DNA from: Alphaproteobacteria bacterium
GTDB lineage: Bacteria; Pseudomonadota; Alphaproteobacteria; Kiloniellales; DSM-21159
Length of the DNA stretch: 64,000 bases
NCBI GenBank assembly: GCA_030433005.1
Contig: JAUILQ010000010.1
Span: forward strand, 1 to 64,000
Reading direction: 5' to 3'
The notes below the pieces were generated by a model. That model was not told the DNA's origin, did not search any database, and was given only the letters and a program-made list of their open reading frames with translations. The position numbers and the translations under genes were made by a program. Shown here in pieces: positions 35,754 to 44,387 of the stretch (position 1 is its first letter; each line of letters starts with the position of its first letter).

Positions 35754-36380
35754 TCAGGCCGTCGGCCAGCGATAGCCGAGCAGCCGTCCGGCGCGGAAGG
35801 CGGCGATCGAGACGCGGTCCCCCTGGTTGCCGCCGAGCAGGAACAGCAGGCCGTCCTCGAGGCGCTCCAGGAAGCCGACGTGGCCGCTCGGCGGCGCGCC
35901 CCGGCTCAGCACGACGACGCAGCCGCGGCGCGGCGCCGCCAGCGGCACGCCCCAGGCGAGCCAGCTGCGTGCCGCGGCGCTGCCGCTGCCGGCGATGCCG
36001 GCCTGGGCCATGCACCAGTTGGCGAAGGAGGAGCACCAGGGCGTCTCGTCGTCGCTGGCCTTCAGGCTGCTGCACTGGTGGTACTCGACGATCCGCGGGT
36101 TGTGGCGGCCGCCCGGGATCTCCTCGATGCCGGAGACCAGCTCCCGGCGGGCGATCTCGAACCAGGGCGCCTCGCCGCCCGGCTGCTCGGCGAAGCGCAG
36201 GAACCGGCCGCCGCTCCCAGCCAGCTTGTCGGTCTCCGGCAGGTTCAGCGTGCCGCCGACGACGATGCGGTCGGGATCCGCGATGTGGGCGTTGAGGGCC
36301 AGGATCGCCTCGACGCTGGTGCCGAGGCGCGCGGCGATGCCGCCGAGCGTGTCGCCGGAACGGATGCAGTAGAGGGCCAT
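35754..36380 (-). CDS. LysM domain and TIGR02594-type cysteine peptidase/amidase
   Basis: 208 residues. An N-terminal LysM domain (about 2-48, YCIRSGDTLGGIAARLGTS) is followed by a CHAP-like NlpC/P60-type catalytic domain with Cys116 in ETPWCSSFANWCM and a His in SGHVGFLER; this matches the TIGR02594 family, which includes phage and bacterial lysozyme-like hydrolases. GGGAGAG precedes ATG 36380. No signal peptide is seen, so export or release would need another route. No phage genes are adjacent. The frame extends to 36761, but that part is not coding. Confidence 0.82.
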   Translation of the reverse strand: MALYCIRSGDTLGGIAARLGTSVEAILALNAHIADPDRIVVGGTLNLPETDKLAGSGGRFLRFAEQPGGEAPWFEIARRELVSGIEEIPGGRHNPRIVEYHQCSSLKASDDETPWCSSFANWCMAQAGIAGSGSAAARSWLAWGVPLAAPRRGCVVVLSRGAPPSGHVGFLERLEDGLLFLLGGNQGDRVSIAAFRAGRLLGYRWPTA

Positions 36381-36549
36381 GACGCTCTCCCGGTTGCGGG
36401 GGCGGACGGGGTGCCTGCCGTAGGGCGGGTCCAGGGTAGCGCCGTTGCGGACGCGTCGCCCGCCGGATTGATTCTCGCCGCCGGCCACCGAGGTGATAAG
36501 AGCGGACCTGAGGGAGCCGAAGAACCGAGACCGCCGGAGGAGACGCGCG

Positions 36550-37722
36550 ATGATTCCGAACCAGCTGCCCAGCCTGAACTTCGGTCTCGGCGAGGACGCC
36601 GACCTGCTGCGCGACACGGTGATGTCGTTCAGCCAGGAGAAGATCGCGCCGCTCGCCGAGAAGATCGACCGCGAGGACTGGTTCCCGCGCGAGCTCTGGC
36701 CGCAGCTCGGCGAGCTCGGCCTGCACGGCATCACGGTCGAGGAGGAGTACGGCGGCTCCAACCTCGGCTACCTGCACCACTGCATCGCGATGGAGGAGGT
36801 CAGCCGCGCCTCGGCCTCGGTCGGCCTCAGCTACGGCGCGCACTCGAACCTCTGCGTCAACCAGATCCGCCGCAACGGCAGCGAGGCGCAGAAGCGGCGC
36901 TACCTGCCCAAGCTGATCTCCGGCGAGCACGTCGGCTCGCTGGCGATGAGCGAGCCGGGCGCCGGCTCCGACGTCGTCTCGATGAAGACCCGCGCCGAGA
37001 AGAAGGGCGACCGCTGGGTGCTCAACGGCGGCAAGATGTGGATCACCAACGCCAGCGAGGCCGAGACGCTGGTGATCTACGCCAAGACCGACCCCGAGGC
37101 CGGCCCGCGCGGCATCACCGCCTTCCTGGTCGAGAAGGGCTTCAAGGGCTTCTCGATCGCCCAGAAGCTGGACAAGCTCGGCATGCGCGGCTCGCCGACC
37201 TGCGAGCTGGTCTTCGAGGACTGCGAGGTGCCCGAGGAAAACGTCCTGGGCGAGGTCGGCAAGGGCGTCAACGTGCTGATGAGCGGCCTCGACTACGAGC
37301 GCGCCGTGCTGGCGGCGGGACCGCTGGGCATCATGCAGGCCGCCCTCGAGGTCGCCGTGCCCTACGTCCACGAGCGCAAGCAGTTCGGCAAGTCGATCGG
37401 CGAGTTCCAGCTGGTCCAGGGCAAGCTCGCCGACATGTACACCACGGCCAACGCCTGCCGGGCCTACGTCTACGCCGTGGCCCAGGCCTGCGACCGCGGC
37501 GAGACGACCCGCAAGGACGCCGCCGGCGCGATCCTCTACGCCGCCGAGAAGGCGACGCTGATCGCGCTCGACGCGATCCAGCTGCTCGGCGGCAACGGCT
37601 ACATCAACGACTATCCGACCGGCCGGCTGCTGCGCGACGCCAAGCTCTACGAGATCGGCGCCGGGACCAGCGAGATCCGCCGCTGGCTGATCGGCCGCGA
37701 GCTGTTCGAGGAGAGCGCCTGA
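36550..37722 (+). CDS. ivd: Isovaleryl-CoA dehydrogenase
   Basis: 390 residues, an acyl-CoA dehydrogenase for leucine breakdown. [18 protein letters not shown] and [17 protein letters not shown] are FAD/substrate motifs; the catalytic Glu lies in [17 protein letters not shown], at the position typical of isovaleryl-CoA rather than short-chain enzymes; [33 protein letters not shown] closes the protein (shown only as family landmarks across about 343-375). The usual partners (methylcrotonyl-CoA carboxylase) are not in the window. Assignment to ivd is strong by overall similarity. Confidence 0.9.
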   Translation: MIPNQLPSLNFGLGEDADLLRDTVMSFSQEKIAPLAEKIDREDWFPRELWPQLGELGLHGITVEEEYGGSNLGYLHHCIAMEEVSRASASVGLSYGAHSNLCVNQIRRNGSEAQKRRYLPKLISGEHVGSLAMSEPGAGSDVVSMKTRAEKKGDRWVLNGGKMWITNASEAETLVIYAKTDPEAGPRGITAFLVEKGFKGFSIAQKLDKLGMRGSPTCELVFEDCEVPEENVLGEVGKGVNVLMSGLDYERAVLAAGPLGIMQAALEVAVPYVHERKQFGKSIGEFQLVQGKLADMYTTANACRAYVYAVAQACDRGETTRKDAAGAILYAAEKATLIALDAIQLLGGNGYINDYPTGRLLRDAKLYEIGAGTSEIRRWLIGRELFEESA

Positions 37723-37814
37723 GCGGGCGCCGCGCCGTTCCGCCGCCTCCGCGCCTTGCCGGCACCCGGCCCGGGGCCCTAAGCTCCTGGCCGCGACAAG
37801 ACGGGGGACAGCGA

Positions 37815-38414
37815 ATGAGCGACGAGATCACGATTCCGGCGCGCCGGGGCAAGGCGGCGCGCATGGCGGCGGGCCAGCGGCTCAGGGTCATCAACACCCA
37901 CGGCGACCAGGTCGTCGACACCTGGGCCTTCGTGCAGCACGACCTGCGCGAGTTCATGTCGATGGAGCACACCCGCGCGACCCTGCAGAAGCTGATCCCG
38001 CAGGTCGGCGATTCGCTCTACACCAACCGCCGCCGGGCGATCCTGACGCTGGTCGAGGACACCTCGCCGGGCGTCCACGACCTGCTGATGGCGGCCTGCG
38101 ACGACTACCGCTACGGCCTGCTCGGCTGCACCGAGTACCACGACAACTGCACCGACAACCTGGCTGCCGGACTCTACGAGCTGGGCCTGACGCCGCCCGA
38201 GACGCCGAGCCCGCTGAACCTCTGGATGAACATCCCCTGGACCCCGGAGGGCGCGATCTCCTTCGAGGCGCCGAAGTCGAAGCCCGGCGACTACGTGGTC
38301 TTCGAGGCCAAGCTCGACTGCGTCGTCGCCTTCTCGGCCTGTCCCCAGGACATTCTGCCGATCAACGGCGTCGGCCATCCGCCGACCGAGGCCCACTTCC
38401 GGATCGAGGGCTGA
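37815..38414 (+). CDS. DUF1989 / urea carboxylase-associated family protein
   Basis: 199 residues. Visible family features are IPARRGKAARMAAGQRLRV, NTHGDQVVDTWAF, a Cys-rich YGLLGCTEYHDNCTDNL, and LNLWMNIPWTPEGAI. Members occur near urea carboxylase genes and are thought to be metal-binding; here there is no urea carboxylase beside it. The function is unknown. ATG 37815 follows GGGGGACAG. An SDR gene starts ten bases after the stop. Confidence 0.85.
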   Translation: MSDEITIPARRGKAARMAAGQRLRVINTHGDQVVDTWAFVQHDLREFMSMEHTRATLQKLIPQVGDSLYTNRRRAILTLVEDTSPGVHDLLMAACDDYRYGLLGCTEYHDNCTDNLAAGLYELGLTPPETPSPLNLWMNIPWTPEGAISFEAPKSKPGDYVVFEAKLDCVVAFSACPQDILPINGVGHPPTEAHFRIEG

Positions 38415-38424
38415 GCGGGGCGCC

Positions 38425-39105
38425 ATGCCCAGCCTGCTCGTCACCGGTGCCAACCGCGGCCTCGGCCTCGCCTTCGTGCGCAGCTACCTGGCCGACGGCT
38501 GGACCGTCCACGCCTGCTGCCGGCATCCGGAGAAGGCCCGCGCCTTGCAGGAGCTCGGCGACGCGGTACAGCGCCATCGCCTCGATGTCGCCGACGGCCT
38601 GCAGATCGAATCGCTGGCCCGCAGCCTGGGCGACGAGCCCATCGACCTGCTGGTCAACAACGCCGGGCTCGGCGGCAAGGCCGGCGGCCTGGAGGATAGC
38701 GACTTCGACCAGTGGCAGAAGCTGCTGGCGGTCAACACCCTGGGCCCGGCGCGCATGGCCGCGGCCTTCTGGCCCGCCGTGGCGGCCAGCGAGCGGCGCA
38801 CCATCGCCAACATCTCGACCCAGCTCGCCTCGATCGCCGACAACCGCAGCGGCGGGCTCTACGCCTACCGCTCCAGCAAGGCGGCGCTCAACATGGTCAG
38901 CCGCAACATGGCGATCGAGCTGGCCGACAAGGGCGTCAAGGTGGTCGCCCTGCATCCCGGCTGGGTGCAGACCGACATGGGCGGGGCCAACGCCAAGCTG
39001 ACGCCCGACCAGTCGGTCTCGGCGCTACGCAAGGTCATCGACGGCCTGACCCCGGAGCAGAGCGGCGGCTTCTACGGCTGGCAGGGCGACGAACTGCCCT
39101 GGTAG
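38425..39105 (+). CDS. SDR-family oxidoreductase
   Basis: 226 residues, a short-chain dehydrogenase of the C-factor/sniffer-like type. Cofactor motif TGANRGLG (about 6-13), NNAG at about 77, catalytic Tyr-x-x-x-Lys in YRSSKAAL (about 150-157), and VVALHPGWVQTDMGG, a typical end motif of that group. Substrate unknown. It lies ten bases after the DUF1989 gene, so they may form an operon, and is convergent with pyrC, 21 bases apart. Confidence 0.9.
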   Translation: MPSLLVTGANRGLGLAFVRSYLADGWTVHACCRHPEKARALQELGDAVQRHRLDVADGLQIESLARSLGDEPIDLLVNNAGLGGKAGGLEDSDFDQWQKLLAVNTLGPARMAAAFWPAVAASERRTIANISTQLASIADNRSGGLYAYRSSKAALNMVSRNMAIELADKGVKVVALHPGWVQTDMGGANAKLTPDQSVSALRKVIDGLTPEQSGGFYGWQGDELPW

Positions 39106-39126
39106 GGCCGAAAAGCGGTCCCGCCG

Positions 39127-40440
39127 TTACGCCGCGACGAAGATCGGCCGGCCGTCGACCACGGTGCGCAGCACCTGGCCCTGGATCATGTGGCCCTCGT
39201 AGGGCGCGTTCTTCGACTTGCTGGCGAAGCGGTCGGGGTCGATGCGGCCCGGCTTCTCCAGGTCGAAGACCACGAGGTCGGCCGGCCAGCCCTTCCTGAG
39301 GCCCGAGCGGCCGCGCAGGATGCCGGCCGGCCGGCTGGTCAGGCAGGCGAGCAGCTCGAGCAGGCCCATGCGCCCGGCGTGGACCGGCGCCAGCGACAGC
39401 GCCAGCAGCGTCTCCAGGCCGACGATGCCGGGCTCGGCCAGGGCGAAGGGCAGGCGCTTGGCGTCCTGGTCCTGCGGCGCGTGGTCCGAGGCGATGGCGT
39501 CGATCGTGCCGTCGGCCAGGGCCTCGGCGACCGCCGCGCGATCGGCCTCGCTCCTCAGCGGCGGCGAGACCTTGGCGAAGGTGCGGTAGTCGCCGACCGC
39601 GTTCTCGTTGAGCGTGAAGTAGTGCGGGGCGGTGTCGCAGGTCACCGGCAGGCCGCGCTTCTTGGCGGCGCGGATCGCCTCCAGGGCCGCCGCCGTCGAG
39701 ACGTGGCTGACGTGGTAGCGGCCGCCGGTCATCTCGACCAGGCGCAGGTCGCGCTCGACCATCATGACCTCGGCCTGCACCGGGATGCCCGACAGGCCGA
39801 GCCGGGTCGCCAGCGCGCCGGAGTTCATGGCGCCGCCGGCCAGGCTCGGCTCCTCGGGGTGCTGCAGGATCACCGTGTCGAAGGCGCGCGAATAGGCGAG
39901 GGCGCGGCGCATGACCTGGGCGTTGGCGACCGCCTTCAGGCCGTCGGTGAAGCCGAGCGCGCCGTAGGCCGTCAGCAGGCCCATCTCGGTCAGCTCCTGG
40001 CCCTCCAGGCGGCGCGTCACGGTGCCGTAGGTGTAGACCTTGACCGACTTCTCCTCGCGTGCCCGGCGGGCGACGAACTCGACGCCGGCGACGTCGTCGA
40101 CGATCGGGTCGGTGTTGGGCAGCGCGACCATCGAGGTGACGCCGCCGATCGCCGCGGCCCGGCTCGCCGAGGAGATCGTCTCCTTGTGCTCCTCGCCGGG
40201 GTCGCGCAGCTGCACGCGCATGTCGACCAGGCCGGGCGCCAGGCAGGCGCCGCGGCAGTCGATCGTCTCGACGCCCTCGGGCACGCCGTCCTTGAACAGC
40301 CCTGGGCCGAGGTCGGCGATCTCGCCGCCTTCGCTGAGCAGCGCGCCGGGCGCGTCAAGCCCGCTCGCCGGGTCGAGCAGGCGGGCGTTGAGATAGGCGA
40401 CGCGGCCGGGGGCCGCGGGGCGGCCGGGAGGCTTCTGCAT
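39127..40440 (-). CDS. pyrC: Dihydroorotase or dihydroorotase-like subunit, lacking the HxH metal motif
   Basis: 437 residues, a class I dihydroorotase-type amidohydrolase beside pyrB. Most family blocks are present: PGEEHKETISSAS, YHVSHVSTAAALEAI, DTAPHYFTLNENAV, SDHAPQD. However, the first metal-binding motif, usually D-x-H-x-H, reads DMRVQLRDPG (Arg75 and Gln77 replace the two His). This resembles non-catalytic PyrC-prime/PyrX proteins that accompany aspartate carbamoyltransferase in some bacteria. It may therefore be structural, with the active enzyme encoded elsewhere, or use altered metal binding. Located 142 bases downstream of pyrB. Confidence 0.88.
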   Translation of the reverse strand: MQKPPGRPAAPGRVAYLNARLLDPASGLDAPGALLSEGGEIADLGPGLFKDGVPEGVETIDCRGACLAPGLVDMRVQLRDPGEEHKETISSASRAAAIGGVTSMVALPNTDPIVDDVAGVEFVARRAREEKSVKVYTYGTVTRRLEGQELTEMGLLTAYGALGFTDGLKAVANAQVMRRALAYSRAFDTVILQHPEEPSLAGGAMNSGALATRLGLSGIPVQAEVMMVERDLRLVEMTGGRYHVSHVSTAAALEAIRAAKKRGLPVTCDTAPHYFTLNENAVGDYRTFAKVSPPLRSEADRAAVAEALADGTIDAIASDHAPQDQDAKRLPFALAEPGIVGLETLLALSLAPVHAGRMGLLELLACLTSRPAGILRGRSGLRKGWPADLVVFDLEKPGRIDPDRFASKSKNAPYEGHMIQGQVLRTVVDGRPIFVAA

Positions 40441-40479
40441 CAGCCGCGCCCCTCTCTGCAGGCTTGGTCGTTCGCCCCT

Positions 40480-40564
40480 TCGTCATCCCCGCGGAGGCGG
40501 GGATCCAGGGGCCAGGGGCCGCAGCGGGACGGCCCTGGGTCCCCGCCTTCGCGGGGACGACGAA
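40480..40564. repeat. Dispersed palindromic repeat between pyrB and pyrC
   Basis: CGTCATCCCCGCGGAGGCGG at the left pairs with CCCCGCCTTCGCGGGGACGACG at the right (a near-perfect complement across 40481-40562), with GATCCAGG / CCTGGGTC inside. It is the same repeat type as at 19837-19918. It may form a hairpin in the pyrB-pyrC transcript. Confidence 0.75.
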
Positions 40565-40582
40565 CAGAATGAACTGCCGTCA

Positions 40583-41551
40583 TCAGCGCCTCCGGCCGCT
40601 GCGCAGGGGGCGGGTCAGCACGTCGAGGCAGGCCATGCGCACGGCGACGCCCATCTCGACCTGCTCGCGGATCGCCGAGCGGTCGATGTCGTCGGCCAGC
40701 TCGCTGTCGATCTCGACGCCGCGGTTCATCGGACCCGGGTGCATGACCAGGGCGTCGGGCTTGGCGTGGGCCAGCTTCTCGCGGTCCAGGCCGTAGAAGT
40801 GGAAGTACTCGCGGATCGAGGGCACGTAGGAGCCCTGCATGCGCTCGGTCTGCAGGCGCAGCATCATCACCACGTCGCAGTCGGCGAGGCCCTCGCGCAT
40901 GTCGGTGAAGGCCTCGACGCCGAGCTCCTCGACCCGGCCGGGCATCAGGGTCGGCGGCGCGATGACCCGGACCTGGGCGCCCATGGCGGTCAGCAGGTGG
41001 ATGTTCGAGCGCGCCACGCGGCTGTGCAGGATGTCCCCGCAGATCGCGATGCGCAGGCCCTCCAGCCTGCCGAGCCGGCGGATGATGGTCAGGGCGTCGA
41101 GCAGGCCCTGGGTCGGGTGCTCGTGGGCGCCGTCGCCGCCGTTGATGACGGCGCACTCGACCTTCTCGCTGAGCAGCTTGACCGCGCCGGAGTCGGGATG
41201 GCGCACGACCAGCACGTCGGGATGCATGGCGGTCAGCGTCATCGCCGTGTCGATCAGGGTCTCGCCCTTCTTGATCGACGACCAGGCGACCGACATGTTG
41301 ATGACGTCGGCGCCGAGCCGCTTGGCCGCCAGCTCGAAGGACGTGCGGGTGCGCGTCGAGTTCTCGAAGAAGAGGTTGATGACGGTATGGCCGGCGAGCA
41401 GCGCGTTGCGACCGTGGCGATGCGGGTCGAGATCGGCGTACTCGGCCGCCTCGTCGAGCAGGAACACGATCTCCGACCGGCTCAGGCCCTCGATGCCGAG
41501 CAGGTGCGGATGCGGGTAGCCGCTCTGGACGGGTGTCTTCGATGAGGTCAT
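40583..41551 (-). CDS. pyrB: Aspartate carbamoyltransferase catalytic subunit
   Basis: 322 residues. It joins carbamoyl phosphate and aspartate in pyrimidine synthesis. The carbamoyl-phosphate site [13 protein letters not shown] (about 61-73), the [14 protein letters not shown] motif (about 142-155) and [10 protein letters not shown] are all intact. ATG 41551 overlaps the start of the divergent mtgA gene by ten bases and has no obvious Shine-Dalgarno. The atypical pyrC lies downstream on the same strand, as in organisms whose transcarbamylase works with a dihydroorotase-like partner. Confidence 0.95.
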   Translation of the reverse strand: MTSSKTPVQSGYPHPHLLGIEGLSRSEIVFLLDEAAEYADLDPHRHGRNALLAGHTVINLFFENSTRTRTSFELAAKRLGADVINMSVAWSSIKKGETLIDTAMTLTAMHPDVLVVRHPDSGAVKLLSEKVECAVINGGDGAHEHPTQGLLDALTIIRRLGRLEGLRIAICGDILHSRVARSNIHLLTAMGAQVRVIAPPTLMPGRVEELGVEAFTDMREGLADCDVVMMLRLQTERMQGSYVPSIREYFHFYGLDREKLAHAKPDALVMHPGPMNRGVEIDSELADDIDRSAIREQVEMGVAVRMACLDVLTRPLRSGRRR

Positions 41552-42300
41552 CGAAGCGGGCTTATGGCACCGCCGGCCCGGAGTCGCAAGCGCGGGCGGG
41601 CGGCCCGCGGGGACGCTCGTGGCGGCGGCTGCGCCGCGGCCTGCTCGCGGTCCTGCTCGTGCTGGCGCTGCTGCCGCCGGCCTGGGTCGCGCTCTACAGC
41701 CTGGTGCCGCCGCCGGCGACCGCCTTGATGCTGCTGCGCTGGGCCCAGGGTGATGGCTGGCAGCGCCAGTGGGTGCCGCTCGAGGCGATCTCGCCGAACC
41801 TGCGGCTCGCGGTGCTGGCCGGCGAGGACAACCGCTTCTGCGAGCACTACGGCTTCGACTGGATCGAGCTGCAGAACGCCATCGAGGACTGGCGGGACGG
41901 CGACACGCTGCGCGGCGCCAGCACCGTGACCATGCAGAGCGCCAAGAACCTGTTCCTCTGGCCGGGCCGCGACTGGCTGCGCAAGGCCCTGGAGGTGCCC
42001 TTCGTGTTCTGGCTCGAGCTGATCGCCGGCAAGCGCCGCATCCTGGAGCTCTATCTCAACGTCGCCGAGTGGGCGCCCGGGGTCTACGGCGCCGAGGCCG
42101 CCGCGCGGCACCACTTCGGCGTTTCGGCCGCCGAGCTCAGCCCACGCCAGGGCGCACTGCTCGCCGCCGTGCTGCCGAACCCGCGCGAGTGGTCGGCCGG
42201 CAAGCCCGGAAGCTACGTCAGCGGGCGGGCGGCGACCCTGCAGACCCGGGTCCGACAGCTCGGCCCGGCCTTGGACTGCGCGCGCGACAGGGATGGCTGA
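41542..42300 (+). CDS. mtgA: Monofunctional peptidoglycan glycosyltransferase
   Basis: 252 residues. A basic N-terminus and one transmembrane helix (about 33-55) anchor a GT51 domain on the periplasmic side. Signature elements are [19 protein letters not shown] with the catalytic Glu (about 93-111), [20 protein letters not shown], and [22 protein letters not shown]. It polymerises lipid II into glycan strands without cross-linking. ATG 41542 lies within the first codons of divergent pyrB; no later in-frame ATG would keep the membrane anchor. Confidence 0.93.
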   Translation: MRSSKRAYGTAGPESQARAGGPRGRSWRRLRRGLLAVLLVLALLPPAWVALYSLVPPPATALMLLRWAQGDGWQRQWVPLEAISPNLRLAVLAGEDNRFCEHYGFDWIELQNAIEDWRDGDTLRGASTVTMQSAKNLFLWPGRDWLRKALEVPFVFWLELIAGKRRILELYLNVAEWAPGVYGAEAAARHHFGVSAAELSPRQGALLAAVLPNPREWSAGKPGSYVSGRAATLQTRVRQLGPALDCARDRDG

Positions 42301-42375
42301 GCCGGTTTGGCCGCGGCGCCGTCCTGGGCCATCGTGTGTCTCGGCCGAGAAGGCCGGGGATCAAGGGAGGACATC

Positions 42376-42927
42376 ATGCAGGACTGTCATCGCATCGACA
42401 GGAGCCCGGAGGCCGGCGGCGCGGCCGTGCCGCGGCGCCGCTTCGTGCAGCTCGCCGCGCTCGGCGGCGGCGCGGCGCTGCTGCTCGGCCTGGCGCCGGG
42501 GCGGGCACGGGCCGGCACGGCGGAGGCCCTGGTGCTGAGCTGCATGGACTACCGCCTGGTCGACGACGTGGTGCGCTACCTCGACGGCCGCGGGCTGACC
42601 GACGACTACGATCACGTGATTCTGGCCGGCGCCTCGGCCGGGGCCGTGCACCCGGCCTTCGCGGACTGGCACCAGACCTGGTGGCAGCACATGCAGGCCG
42701 CGATCGACCTGCACGCCATCCAGCGGGTCATCGTCATCGACCACCGCGACTGCGGCGCCTACAAGATCGCGCTCGGCCCCGATCACCTGGAGACGCCGGA
42801 CAGCGAGCGCGCGGCCCACGCCGAGCTGCTCGGCCAGCTCGCCGGCCAGATCGCCGAGCGCCAGCCGGCGCTCGAGGTCGAGACCTGGCTGATGGCGCTC
42901 GACGGCTCGGTCGAGCGGATCGGCTAG
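42376..42927 (+). CDS. Tat-exported beta-carbonic-anhydrase-like protein
   Basis: 183 residues. A twin-arginine signal (PRRRFVQLAALGGGAALLLG, about 19-38) precedes a short domain with the metal ligands of beta carbonic anhydrases: Cys56-x-Asp58-x-Arg60 in LSCMDYRLVDD and His123/Cys126 in DHRDCGAYK. It is shorter than standard enzymes and lacks several active-site segments, so it may be a carbonic-anhydrase-like protein with another role. AAGGGAGG five bases before ATG 42376 gives a clear start. Convergent with the CoA-transferase gene. Confidence 0.8.
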   Translation: MQDCHRIDRSPEAGGAAVPRRRFVQLAALGGGAALLLGLAPGRARAGTAEALVLSCMDYRLVDDVVRYLDGRGLTDDYDHVILAGASAGAVHPAFADWHQTWWQHMQAAIDLHAIQRVIVIDHRDCGAYKIALGPDHLETPDSERAAHAELLGQLAGQIAERQPALEVETWLMALDGSVERIG

Positions 42928-42940
42928 CGGCGCCGGGCGG

Positions 42941-44158
42941 CTACACCACGCCGGCGTCGCGCAGCCGGGCGATCTCGGCGGCGTCGAGGCCCAGGACCTC
43001 CTCCAGCACCTCGTCGCTGTGCTGGCCGACGTGCGGCGGCGGGCGGTCGTAGGCGACCGGGGTCTCGGAGAACTTGATCGGGTTGCCGATCAGGTCGACC
43101 GAGCCCTTCTCGCTGCCGGGGTAGGGCAGCTCGACCTTCATGCCGCGGTGCAGGATCTGCGGGTCGGCGAAGACGCGGTCGAGCGTGTTGACCGGGCCCG
43201 AGGGCACGCCGAGCGCGGCCAGGCCGTCGATCCACTCGTCGAGGCGCTTCCTGACGGTGAGCGTCGGCAGGATCTCGTAGATCGCCTCGCGGTTGGCGAC
43301 GCGCAGCGAGTTGGTCGCGAAGCGCGGGTCGTCGGCCAGCTCCGGCATGCCGGCGAACTCGCAGAAGCGGCGGAACTGCCGGTCGTTGCCGATCGCCAGG
43401 ATCAGGTGGCCGTCGGCGGTCGGCAGCACGTTGTAGGGCACGATGTTGGCGTGCTCGGTGCCGCGGCGGTGCGGCACCACGCCGCTGGTCAGGTAGTTCA
43501 GACCCTCGTTGATCAGCCAGGCGACCTGGGTGTCGAGCAGCGCCAGGTCGATGTACTGGCCCTGGCCGGTGCGGTGCCGGTGATGCAGCGCGGCGAGCAG
43601 CGAGACCGTGGCGTACATGCCGCACATCACGTCGGCGATGCCGACGCCGATCTTCATCGGCTTGCCGTCGGGCTCGCCGGTCAGGCTCATCATGCCGCCC
43701 ATGCCCTGGGCCAGATAGTCGTAGCCGGCGCGCGGCGCGTAGGGGCCGTCCTGGCCGAAGCCGGTGATCGAGCAGTAGATCAGGTCGGGCTTGACCGCGC
43801 GCAGGCCGAAGTAGTCGAGACCGAACTTCGAGAGGCCGCCGACCTTGAAGTTCTCGACCGCGAAGTCGGCGGTCTCGGCCAGCCGGCGGATCAGCGCCTG
43901 GCCCTCGGGATGGCCCATGTCGACGGTCAGCGACCGCTTGTTGCGGTTCGACGACAGGAAGTAGGCGCTGGCGTCGCTGTCGCTGCCGTCGGCGTTCCTG
44001 ACGTAGGGCGGGCCCCAGCGCCGCGTGTCGTCGCCCTCGCCCGGCCGCTCGATCTTGATGACGTCGGCGCCGAGGTCGCCGAGCAGCTGGGTGCAGGTCG
44101 GGCCGGCCAGGATGCGCGTCATGTCGAGCACGCGCAGGCCCTTCAGGGGTCCGCTCAT
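42941..44158 (-). CDS. CaiB/BaiF-type (class III) CoA transferase
   Basis: 405 residues. The N-terminal Rossmann part has LKGLRVLDMTRILAGPTCTQ and DVIKIERPGEGDDTR; the catalytic Asp of class III CoA transferases lies in YIDLALLDTQVAWL or the nearby VGIADVMCG region (the Asp in GIADVM aligns best with the usual position). Members move CoA between carboxylic acids such as formyl, succinyl, carnitine or malate derivatives; the substrate is unknown. ATG 44158 is preferred over 44242 because MSGPLKG aligns with family starts. Confidence 0.9.
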   Translation of the reverse strand: MSGPLKGLRVLDMTRILAGPTCTQLLGDLGADVIKIERPGEGDDTRRWGPPYVRNADGSDSDASAYFLSSNRNKRSLTVDMGHPEGQALIRRLAETADFAVENFKVGGLSKFGLDYFGLRAVKPDLIYCSITGFGQDGPYAPRAGYDYLAQGMGGMMSLTGEPDGKPMKIGVGIADVMCGMYATVSLLAALHHRHRTGQGQYIDLALLDTQVAWLINEGLNYLTSGVVPHRRGTEHANIVPYNVLPTADGHLILAIGNDRQFRRFCEFAGMPELADDPRFATNSLRVANREAIYEILPTLTVRKRLDEWIDGLAALGVPSGPVNTLDRVFADPQILHRGMKVELPYPGSEKGSVDLIGNPIKFSETPVAYDRPPPHVGQHSDEVLEEVLGLDAAEIARLRDAGVV

Positions 44159-44244
44159 TCGTCTCTGGATCCTTGTTCTTGCTTCCTGCTTGTCGCCGCC
44201 GGCGGCGATGCGCGTCAAGTCGGCGGCACCGAGCGACCCCAATT

Positions 44245-44366
44245 CGCTTCATGGTGAGCCTGTCGAACCAGGGAGCGAAGCGGCGCAGTCGCTTCCGAGG
44301 CGACCGCCAGGCGGGAACCGGCCTGCGGCCGGTCCGCTTCTGGTTCGACAGGCTCACCATGAAGCG
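44245..44366. repeat. Perfect 27-bp inverted repeat, dispersed type
   Basis: Arms 44245-44271 and 44340-44366 are exact complements; each contains ATGGTGAGCCTGTCGAACCA or its complement, a sequence I recall as a widespread bacterial intergenic repeat. The 68-base loop contains a second hairpin (GGAACCGGCCTGCGGCCGGTCC). It lies between the CoA-transferase start and the AEC transporter 3' end. Confidence 0.75.
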
Positions 44367-44387
44367 GAAGGTCACGGAGCATCCGTG

